24,308 nt of DNA from positions 147,208-171,515 of the forward strand of contig NC_049989.1 in the NCBI RefSeq assembly GCF_000003815.2. The letters run 5' to 3'. Position 1 is the first letter of the stretch. Each line of letters begins with the position of its first letter. A model generated the notes under the pieces. That model was given only the letters and a program-made list of their open reading frames with translations. It had not been told where the DNA came from and searched no databases. Source of the DNA: Branchiostoma floridae (taxonomy: Eukaryota > Chordata > Leptocardii > Amphioxiformes > Branchiostomatidae). The translations under genes and the position numbers were made by a program. Positions 9,901 through 21,900 of the stretch are shown here, piece by piece.

Positions 9901-12900
9901 GGTGATACATGTATATATTTACGACAACAACAACAAAACACAGTTTACCGGTACACGTTAGGGTATCTACCCCTACTTGGTTGTGTGAAAAGAACTTTCA
10001 TTCATAGATCTACAGAGTTGTGCATGCAGTGGTGATCTTACTAACCTGCTGCCAGCTAACAGGGTGCCCCTGGTGCCCAGTACAGTCTCCCACTCCACTT
10101 TTCCTCCTCGTCTGCATTTCAGACCAGCTAATTTCACACCTACAGTAACACAAATAGTGTCATGGGCCTTCCTCATTGCAATGTTAATGCCTTAAAGTTA
10201 AACTCTATAGGCAGGATTTAAATTTTGCGGTAGGGAGAAAATGATACCGTACAATATATAGAACATATCAAACACTTAGGGGGGTAGGCATGGAGAAGAC
10301 AGACCATCGCTGTGGATTTGAGTTTGCAGTGAAGCGGACCCCACATCACTGTNNNNNNNNNNNNNNNNNNNNNNNNNNNNNNNNNNNNNNNNNNNNNNNN
10401 NNNNNNNNNNNNNNNNNNNNNNNNNNNNNNNNNNNNNNNNNNNNNNNNNNNNTTTTTGGGGGTCCCTAACCCAAAGTTACCCAAAATGCTGGGGTAACTT
10501 TGAGTGAGAGGGCAGACCACATTGTTCTCTCCTAGCCTGATTATGCACGTTTGGGGTGAAACTTGGTGTGTTTACTTTGCAACAGAACACAAAGGAAAAG
10601 TCACCCTTTCTAACCCATGCAATTATAACACCTTAGCCCTGAAGTGTGAAGACGGCACAACTGTACCAATAACTCTCAGTCAACAGTCTGACTTAGCTTT
10701 TGCTTTAAATCTCGGAAATCTAGTCTGTTTAGTGTTTTCCATTCTTTACTCCCTCAAAGCCAGACATTTCTAACCTGAATGGTGTCTAATACACATCAGT
10801 GTCTGGCACTGTCTGCCCCACTCTAAGGTCATAAACAAAGACGGTGTGGGATATTTACTTCTAGGTCTATTGTTTCAACCTTGTCTGCCAAGTGAACAAC
10901 AAAGCTTTAACACAAAGCCAAAAAAAAAACTCAAAGAAAATTCCCAAGGAAAGCTATCATACAACAACTATTTTAACCTCAGTTGTAACATGTTTCAACA
11001 TCTGAACAAGGAGGTTAATTGCCGAATATCCACACATGCATCTTGTGCAGCAAGAGAGTGTTTCACATGTTCTTGTGACAGCCCTTTTCACCCATAATTA
11101 CTCTTCTATGACCTAGGTGTGAATTTCATTTTCACCCCCAACATCTGCATAGAAACAATGCCAAGCCAGGTCACACATTTTCACCCCTTTTTACTCTTTG
11201 GGTCCAGGTAAAACGGGGTAAGGACCCCCAAAAAGGACGATTCACCCCATCCGGCCGGGATCTAACAGTGACAAAAACTGTAAACATCAAACAATCAATT
11301 CAAGCATGTCTATAATCACAGAAACCACTATCCAGGGTTGGACAAGTTTTCAAAAATTTATTTGTCTTGTCGGGCAAGTACATGACATATTACTCGCCCA
11401 AACAAACTTTTCACTTGCCCAAAAATTGAATGACCTTTTTTTTAATGTATTTTCACGTCCAACAATGGAATTCTTTTGTTTTGTGATATCTGACAAAGGT
11501 TCTGAAATACTCCTGGAGTATTTCAAAGGCATGTCATAGTTTGTTTCCTCTATGGTGGCAATAATTGGTGGTGAACCGGGAGAAAAATTATAACAAAAAT
11601 GTCAGCACATGTTACAGGCAAATACTGTAGTGGGGAGGGCTCGCACTCATGGAAAAATGTAGGGTTGGACATGCACTTGTCCGATTGGCACTTTCACTTG
11701 CCCTGGACAATCGCACTAGTGGGCTTGTTCAACCCTGCTATCCCAGTACAGTCAAACCTGCCCGAGCGACCACCTCTTCTCAGCGACCACCTGGCCATTT
11801 CGACCGCTTTTTCTCGGTCCCGATTTATTTTCCCATTGACGTAAGCATTAAGCGACCACCTGGCCAACGCGACCGCGACCGGCCCAAATTGGGACCCATA
11901 ACGACCGCATCATTTTCAAAATTGAGGTTTTCATCAAATTTGGATGATAACTAGCGTGATTTTGTGCCGAAATCGGCCAGTTTGCGTCGGATTTTGGGTT
12001 AAATTTACAGTTTACAGTGTGGGTGTTGTATTTGACATTAAAGACCTCGCTTCTTTGCGTGCGCGCAGTGTGCTTGCTATTTGCCATTAAACACAACGGA
12101 AACCATTTATACTTTGCATCGGGCATGTTTTGAGTCGATACTCTTCTCAACGACCACCTGTCCAAATCGACCTCTTTTTTCCGCTCCCCCGGGTGGTCGT
12201 CTTGGGCAGGTTTGACTGTATCTAGCATTTTGTACCTGGATGGAGTTTAGCTGCTTAGAACTGACATTTTCCTTAACAGTGCCAACAAGGTTTCCTGAGA
12301 CAGAACGTACGCGCAAGGCTTAATTCCTGGTTCTATATACAACTGAAGGAGTGAAGCTACCTGCAGTTTGAATGTTGTTTTCCAGCTCCAGAACCATAGT
12401 TTCCTCCTCTCCACCCACCTGTAAAAAGATATAGTCTAGTTTATGAACATCAGACTCTATGGGACCGAACAAATTACCAGCCCTGTAGGCCTGTACACAA
12501 ATAGATATAGTGCAGCTTGAACAAATCATGGCACTTTTCTCTTAACCAATCAAGGAGATGTAAAATACCAATATTATTGTGCAAGTATACAGATACAACA
12601 AAATTTCTTGCACATCTATAGCAAGCTGCTAGGGGGCCTAAACCTGCACCACTTCTTCCTTACATCAAATTTTAAAGCTATTTGTAAAAAAGATCAACAT
12701 CCGTTTTTTCCTGAAATTCCCCAAAATAGTCTACTGCAGTACTAGGATCGTCCACCAGGAGGCCCAAAATTGTTCAGGACCATCAACATCACCTTCCCAG
12801 ACATGTACCGAAATTAATATCACAATTCATCTGGAAATTCTCAATATGTTTCGATAAACACGCAAACATGCACAATCCTTGCAGGGCAAAAACCATACCT

Positions 12901-15900
12901 CCATTTTACATGGCAGGAACGAACAACAGTTACTGACTGAAAAAACTCCATGTTTTTATACATTGAGGTGACAACTCAGATAATGCTCACCTGTAGGCTG
13001 ATGTTCTTCTCAGCAGGTGGAGATCGGAGCATTACGGGCTGTGGGGCTGATCTGGTGATGGTGTCCTGGGGTATGGTTGGTGTCACCTACAGAAAAGTCA
13101 TGTCATCACAATAACTGTACAAGTACAACTGGGTCATCTGCAGGGCTCAAAATACACACATGCAACATGCAATTTGCATTGTACGATTTGCATGTAAAAA
13201 TAATGTGAGTGATTGTGCAACTTTGTATGTGCAGAAAATGCATCTGGTTTGCACTTAAAAAGTCTCATACTCTATCCTGTATCCCACGGCTTGCATTTGG
13301 CCCACAATAACCTGTAAGTATGAGCTTTGGGTGCACTGCGCTGTCTCCATCTTTAAACTTTTAAACAATACTTTGGACTCAAAATACATTTTTGGGTCAA
13401 CTTGCACTGGTGCAGATTTAAAAAAATTACTTGCTCCAAAAGAAAATTATGCGCATAACCAACAGCAGTGAACTACATTGACTGTATTAACCTTGTATCT
13501 CATCTTCTAAAAGTTTATTTGAGTAAAAGGGGATACGTGAAGACCACATGGTTTGTAACCTTGGATTTTTATTTTGTGGTGCATTCTAACTTTCTTGGTG
13601 TGTGTGAGCTATTTCTAACGGTGGTTACACTGTGGATAAAAGCAAGTTACACTGGTGCAAGTTTGGTCCGAAATTAATTGCACCACTCCAATTAAATATT
13701 TCCACAAACTTGCATTATGCTGGTGGTGTTTTGAGCCCTATAGATTAAATATACTTTAGTAATTTCTCTTGCATGTATCATTAATAAAAGCAACTGTTAA
13801 AATGTGCAGTTTAAAATGTGAGATTGTACTCCACAGTTATTGCTCATGTACCTGTGTAGGAGCTGCTGGTGCCATCAGTGCTGGTTTGTCCTTGCGCATC
13901 CGTTTGGTCCCAGGTTGTGACAGGCCGTCCAACTTTCTTTTTGCGATGAGTGTCGGCCCTGGAGCTGAGGCGTCCTGGACGGGGGGTCTGTCCGAATCCT
14001 TCTGCCTGGCCGTAGATATCGTGGTCGGGGTGATTCTGAAGGAAAAACATTAACAGTTGCTTTACATTCAAGACATTTCAGAAGATTAGGCCATGTTGAT
14101 AATGTATTATTACTTGGATTGCATATCTGGGTGCACTATCTTTCGACCATTTAAAAAAAAGAAATCCTACAAACCATATAAAACAGATGGTAATGTTATA
14201 AAAAACCAAAGTCAAATCCAAAGTCAAATAAGAAGATGTTAAAGAAAATGGAGTAAATACTATTTTTTTCTTTGTACGAACGCATTAAGAGTTCCAAGAA
14301 AATGACATCCATATAATCACATTAGTATGGCCTTAAAGAGCAAATAAAACGTACTAGATATCATGGAAATGAAAGGTTTCTCATAGGAAAGGCGTAATGC
14401 TCTTCATAATGATATGATCATTCCATAAAATGCCCAGAACATGCCTAGAAAAAGGAAATTGTATGGCTTTTACTGGCAACCAAAAACCTACATTTTTTAG
14501 CACAACTTGATTTTGAAAACTCAAACTTAGTTGAAATAAAATGCCACTTGATTGCATACAGGTAGCTAAATGCTACAGTTATCAATTCAAAAATGCAAAT
14601 TTCCTTCTTTCTTCTTGGTAGAAGTGAAAATCTCACTTGTCTGGTTTTGACTGTGCCTTTGTACCGCTCGTGGCCTTTGACTTCTCGGTAAACCTGGAGT
14701 CCAGAGCTTTCATGGGCTGAAACACATGCAGGACTGGGTTACAGGCATTGTAGCTTCCTTCATCATCTGTGCACAAAGCTTTAACTTCAAACTGTATGCT
14801 AGAGGTGTAAATGGTGAACAAACAAAGAAACAAACAACAAACTTAGCATTTGTGAACGAGTATGGTACTACCGGGGTTGGACAAGTCTATAGTATAATAG
14901 CCCTTTTGTTCAGGGCAAGTGAAAATGCTGATCATGCAAGTGCATGACCTACCCCATTTGCCCGATCGGGCAAGATTTTTCCATTGAATGAGATTACTTT
15001 TTACAGTCATGACATCAAGCAATGGTCAACATGGAAAAATAAAGGCAATAATAAGAATTCCATTGCTGGAAGTGAAAATGCATATAAAGTGACATTTGAT
15101 TTTGGGGCAAGTGAAAGGCAAGTAAATTTTTTATGTGCTTGCCCGATAGGACAAGTGACTAGAAAACCTGTCCAACCCTGCACACATGAGCTTCATGCAC
15201 AAATACGTGTGGCCCAAGGGCTTCGAATAAGAGATGGGCGCCAACATAAGTGCCACCAGGTGTGGTGCAGGAAGGACTTTAACTCTAAACAGAAACAATT
15301 CATTATCATTATCGTAAAATTCTAATTCACCAATACCTGAATATTTGCTGGAATGGATGCCGGTACAGATGTCAACATGGATTGAGCAAGAGGCTTGACT
15401 GTTGCATGCTGGGAGGAGGGGGAACTCTGGGAAGGCTCGGAGGTCCTGGGAGTTCCTGCCGACTCCAGACCGGACTGTGCCACCCCGGTGGAAGACATGG
15501 GGAGGGAACTGCTCATGAAGGGACGAGGAATATCCCTAGGGAAGCAAGACACATTTACCACTCATCGACTGCAGTTACTCACATACTATCACTTCATATT
15601 AAGGTTCCAGGGCTCGAAATTCATTTTTGGGAATAGGTGCACTGGTGCACCCAACTTAGAAAATTGGGTGCACCAAAATATTTTTGCACCACATAAAATA
15701 AAGTAGAATATCAGAATAACCTAATTGCAAACCTACTAAATTGGTAATTTGAACGGAGCTCTTCAGAAATCGGAAGTACTACGACAGTCATTTTATTATC
15801 TTTCTAACACATAGATGTCAAGAATATGGTGTTTACTTAGTATACTGACATCTTTACATACATAAGCCTATGAAAATATTTGTGCACCCACAGAAAAAAT

Positions 15901-18900
15901 TGGGTGCACAGTTCCAATTTTGGGTGCACCTGGGTGCACAAAACCCCAGTATTTCGTGCCCTGGGTTCTCAACACATCTAAATAAATTCTCAATGCCCTC
16001 AAAACAAAATCATCAAAATCAAAAGTTTCTCTTGTTTACAATATCCCAGTATGAATTTTTGCTATTGACAAACTAAAGGTATAAACATCCATCTAAGGCT
16101 CAAATCAAAACAACAACAAACTGGTAAATAATTACCCAAAATCCACTTGAGGAGCAATACATAGAGGAGTGATTCTTCTTCTGCCATCAGGAGTCCTGGT
16201 TTCTATCTGTTGTGCCTTTGGGTTCTGAAGAAGAGATTATCTATTACAATATACAATAGATGAAGCAAAGCGAACTACTGCAAGACACACTTAGTACAAG
16301 TCTCTGTGAGCACTACATCATTACAAGCTATCCTAATTTGGTCCAAATTTCAGTTCACCCAGATATAATTGTAGTTGACATAAGGACAGAATAGAGTTGT
16401 CAGGTTCTATGGAAGGATACACTAGAAAGGTAGGGTCAAAGGCAAGCTTTTCTAGGAATTGAAGTTGACCAACCCAATTTTCTTTGGCTTGTTATTAAGT
16501 AGACCCTTCTGACTTTCTGCTGGAGAACAGATTTTGAGATTGAAATTTGCATATTTAAGTACTTTAACAAGGTCTTGTTTCAGTGCATCATATACAAAAT
16601 GTACTTAGGGCTCCATTGGGAAAGCCCAACTCTGATGTCTGACCATGGCACTAGAAAATGCTTGAAAGTTCATCTGTGTTGGTAGAAGTCATTATTGAAC
16701 TAGCTGATTAACTGTAATTTCCAACATAAAAATTGGACTCACCCAAATTTTTGACTGAACAGCACCAGTCTTTGTCAAGGAATGAACAATCCACTGCTGT
16801 CATGTTTACAACCATCCCTGAACAGAGATGGTGGGCGCCATAGACTTCATGCAACCTATATAATCCACTGCTTACTGAGTCATGTGTTCTATCTGCATAA
16901 CGTGACATCACAACAGCAGTGGATTGTTCATTCCTTGACAAAGACTGATGCTGTGCAGTCAAAAATTTGGGTCCAATTTTTGAGTTGGAAATTACAGTAA
17001 CTGTTCAACTATTCTAAGAATACAGTTTAACTAGACTAAGTTCAACTAGAAAATGCTGATGTTACTAACAGGTTTTTCAGTAGGACTGGTGAGCATGGGG
17101 TTCTTGATCTTGGTGGGGGTCCCGTTGACTTGTTTGTTGGCGGCCAGTTTCTCCCTGTGCTCCGTGTGCTGTTGTTGGAGCTTCAGCATGGCAGGGTTCT
17201 CTATGATGGTGTTGTTAACAGTGTGCTGGGTGGAGATAGCCATGCTCTTCCCATAGATCCTTTGGTGAAGGGAATTCTGAGGGAAGTAAAAATTTATTAT
17301 TATTTATTATTATTATACATTAACAGGGCTTAAAATACTTTTTTCTGCATACCTGCACTGTGTGGTGCAGGTAACATTGCACCTGCACCACTCTGAGTCT
17401 GAATTTTGGAAGCATGGATCATACTAAAATTGTTCAGGAAACATTGCCATTTTTTTTCTTTTATAGAGGGTAACAGTCAATGCAGCTAATAACAATCCAT
17501 ATACAAGTTACAACTGCATCATACATCTACAACCCAGTACATCATGTACAACCCAGTACATGACCAGTGCTGTTTATGTACAGGTAGACACCAGAAATAC
17601 CTGCACAGATCCAATTTTACCTGCACTAACCTGCATATGCAGGTGGTATTTCGAGCCCTGCTATATAAATCATGTAAACTAACAGAAACAGATATTCCAT
17701 TCATCCATCTTTAAAAAATCCACTTTCACTATACGATCAGTGGTCAACAACAATTATTAGAATTTTTTTGAATTTTGAAACTGAGAATGGGTGATACAAG
17801 AAATGGCATCATGTAATATAACGGTAGGGTGTTGGTCCAGAGGTTTTGAGTTTGAGTCCCTAGGAGAGGTTGTCAAATGGAGGTCCCATGTTTGCAAGGA
17901 CAGCCACACCTCGGCCATGTAAAAGAATTCAAACCCACCACACTGTAAATGCAGAAACTTTCGTGGTGGTTGAATGTTCGCGGTTTTCACGGTGGCCACT
18001 TCACCGCGAACTTAAAACCGCAAACATTTTTCCATCATGGCAGTAAGAGACTACAGTGCATGATGCTACAGTGAACTTAAAACCACCACGACGGGTCCTT
18101 TTTCCTGCTACCGCGAAATTAAATCCGCGAAATTAAAACTTAAATGCATTTACAGTATTGAAAAGAGTATGGATCCTTCCCAGTGTGGAGTATAAAATAT
18201 ATCTGTCTCGATAAACAGCTTGTACTCTTTAGTACAAACCTGTATTTGTCCATAAGGCAGTTTACCAGATTTGAAATACACTGTACAACAAAAGAAGAAG
18301 AACAAAAATTCCTTCAACAGCTTTGTGGCACAAAGAATGAAAAAAGTGATAATATAGGACCCTACCATCTCATCCTGTGTGAGAGGGGTACCCAGCTCCT
18401 CTGGAGTGAACTCCACGTACGCAGCGGTGCCATCCCAGGAGCACACCAGCAGCTCAAAACCACTTTTCCCCCTGGAAGAGGTAAGAGGGGTCCTACCATA
18501 TTGTAGGTGAACAAAGTTAATGTCGAAAACAAAGCAATTTCTCCCACCTTTCTTCTAAGTCTACCAGAAAACTGTCAGCAGTTTTGGTTTAAAGATTCAC
18601 AACTTCTTGGTGGTCCATACATGTACAGTGTAGGTGGACAATGCTGGATCACAAAGGATTCAACAAAGTGGTGTACATAGAACATTTGACAATCACAACG
18701 CTCACAATAACCTTGGCACAGTATGTTTGAATTTGGTCGATCATATCTCTGTCAATATCGTATCATTCATTTGAATGCATATTTAGTACACAGTACAATA
18801 TCCGGCCTGCTTGACATTCTTACAAACCCAGCTCCCCCGCAGCATTATAGCTGGCATTTACAACTTTAAGGTACTAGTAGTAATATTATATATATGACTG

Positions 18901-21900
18901 TATACACTTAAAAGTGCTGGAAAATCCGCAGTAACCATCTAAAATGAGCGGTGTAGGCAGGTTGTATGAGGACGTACCATGAGATGTCCATGACAGAGTT
19001 CTGAAACATGTCGTGTACCACCACCAGAGGTCTCTTCAGGGCTGTCAACTGTACACAAACACAGGAGAAAATACTGAGAAATCTGTTGGAGAAGGAACAC
19101 TACAGGAGGGTCTGCATGTGGGATCCTAGAAATAAAGGGTGAATTTAGGAGAGCCAGCAATGCCTCTACAAGTATCCTGAAAATGCTCTAAGGTGAATTC
19201 AGGAGAGACAGGAATGCTTCAACAAGTGGGTCTGCATGGGGGGATACTGGAACTCCAGCCAGCAAAGTTTAAACCTTTAGGGTAAATTCTTGGTAAGGAC
19301 ACAAAGTAGACAGATTGCATGATTGGGTTGCTGTTGTTTGTTTAAGTACATCAGTCTGATTCAGATTTTCTCAACTTCTTGTGCATTTAGCATTGAAACA
19401 ACACCATGTATTCCCCATCACCCTCAGCCCCAGTCCTGCCAAGGGCCCAAGTTGTATTTTATTTGTATACCACTTTACATATCCAAAAACTTTAAGACAA
19501 AAGTATGTACTCTCATGTGTAGCTTACCCAGATAGAGAGGGACCTGTCACGACTGCCGATAGCACAGCAGGAGAACTGTTGGCTCTGAAACACAACAGAA
19601 CAGTCGGAATACATATCAGTTCTAGGACATGTTTTCACTTCACACAAAGGATTGTCTTATTAAATGTATTTCTAGTTGTGAAAACGACATCTCAACTAGA
19701 ATTATCTGTAACTACAGATCCTTATTTAATTTGTAACTACATGATGCATCATAACTAAGGTAGTAAGTAATTTGATGACATTCTCATTTACTTAACAAAT
19801 ATGCAGAATTTGTATCTGATAATATTCCTACCTGCATGGCAGGAATATTATCAGATACAGAAACTATTATGATCAGAGTGAGACGTACTGGGTAAATGTC
19901 ATTTCCCTATTTTAACTTGTAGATAAATAATGCTTGATTCAAAATGGCTGGAATTTCAAAGACTGTTACTTGAGCCACTGACGTTGGGGTGATTAAATGG
20001 GAGTGGACAACCTGAAGGCAACTGTTACTGTACACATCTTCAGAAAGGACACTGGAGCTGCATGTTTCACCAGTGTGACTTCCCTGGTGTTTGGGGCTCA
20101 GATGAACTACCATGTTCTTACCTTCCCGCTGGCCTTGTTGACTACTTTCTGGAATATGTTGGGGTTAAATCTCTGCAAAAAAAGAAAAACGATGAGGGCT
20201 TGATTTGATTCATTCCATTGCTGAATAAGTATAATATGCATGACTGTACACATATACATGTACATGTACATGTACATACAAAAGTTATCCACCACTCAAA
20301 ATCATGAACATTGCCCTCAGATCTCATACTCTCTATAGGAAGCCACTAGGAGGCCCATTATTAACCTCAACTTTTGTCTTCCTGACACAAACCTAATCTA
20401 TCATGAAGATCCATCCACAGCTGTTTATTGCTGTGCTGTTATACAAAAATACATACAAATTCTGCTGCATCACCAAAGAAAGTCAACCTACATTTCATTT
20501 TGTAGTTAATTTATCAAACTTGACCTTAGTTTCCCCAACACCTCCCCACTTTAGAGAACCAAACAATGAAATACCAATCCAAAGCCTTTTGAATTACATT
20601 TTGTATGTTCTGTGTAATTAAATTCCACGATAGCAAAACCAAAAACGTAACCTTCTCAAGAAAGACTTATTGCAACTACAGCATTGAAGGTAACTAATAA
20701 ATATGATTGACAGAGTGACTTACAACTACGGTTATAGCCTTTCTGTGTCCTACAAAGTCCATGGAAGTCTTGAACCCCTGTCGCTCGATGATCTGTGCGG
20801 TCGGTCCGGAGTTGTTCATGGCATGAGCTGACACAATGTACTGTCCATCAGGAGACCACGCTAACCTCAGCACATGGGTGGTACCTCCACACTGCAGGAA
20901 GGAAAAGGACTGTAAGCACATGGGTGGTACCTCCACACTGCAGGAAGGAAAAGGACTGTAAGCACATAGGTGGTACCTCCACACTGCAGGAAGGAAAAGG
21001 ACTGTAAGCACATGGGTGGTACCTCCACACTGCAGGAAGGAAAAGGACTGTAAGCACATGGGTGGTACCTCCACACTGCAGGAAGGAAAAGGACTGTAAG
21101 CACATAGGTGGTACCTCCACACTGCAGGAAGGAAAAGGACTGTAAGCACATGGGTGGTACCTCCACACTGCAGGAAGGAAAAGGACTGTAAGCACATGGG
21201 TGGTACCTCCACACTGCAGGGAGTAAAAGGACTGTAAGCACATGGGTGGTACCTCCACACTGCAGGAAGGAAAAGGACTGTAAGCACATGGGTGGTACCT
21301 CCACACTGCAGGGAGTAAAAGGACTGTAAGGTCACAACATGCTATCAGGGACTACAATCGGAATAAAAGGATGTCCCTGTGGCTCAACTGGTAGCAAGAT
21401 GCCTCTCAATGAGGTCCTGGCTCCAAATAATTGGCAACTGGTACTGGGATTGAAAATTTTTCTATGGAGCAACTCCAGCTTTATTCAAGAAATGGTGGTG
21501 CAGATGGTGGCACCCATCAGTGATTCCAAGCCCTTGGGTCACACAGCTTAAAAAAACTGTGCAATCAGAACAGCAGGAAGCTAAGTCTGCTGGTAGTGGT
21601 GAGTATTTAGCTATCATACTCTTTGCCAAAAGCAGAGAGCTGAGCAGATGATTATAATAAAAGCAGTACAACATTGTAAAATGTACTATCCTTAAAATCT
21701 TTGTATGACCCGGAAAGAGATCACACTCACGACGTACTGAATGCAAAGGGAACACTTATATTAGAGTGATTAGAAGTTACAAGGTCGTTGCACCAGTAAA
21801 AGCTATTAGTTTGAAGTTGTAAAAACTTCTAAAACATTTGTTCCCTAATGGTGTGCATACAGATGAAGTTCCTAATATATATATAAGTAGACCTCCAAAA

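Noticed and set aside
13844-14071. Minus-strand frame beginning MNVKQLLMFFLQNHPDHDIYG
   Set aside because: It crosses the splice acceptor, and its frame conflicts with the phase of both neighbouring HIRA exons.
17053-17333. Hydrophobic plus-strand frames (LLTGFSVGLVSMGFLILVG)
   Set aside because: Antisense of the IYGKSMAI HIRA exon; the membrane-like look comes from reading its complement.
20694-21335. A 213-codon repetitive open frame on the minus strand
   Set aside because: It is the 46-bp array read through into the real exon. Only 20724-20891 is supported as coding.
21367-21440. Functional tRNA gene
   Set aside because: The A-box is good but the B-box is decayed and no acceptor stem pairs; SINE-like remnant preferred.
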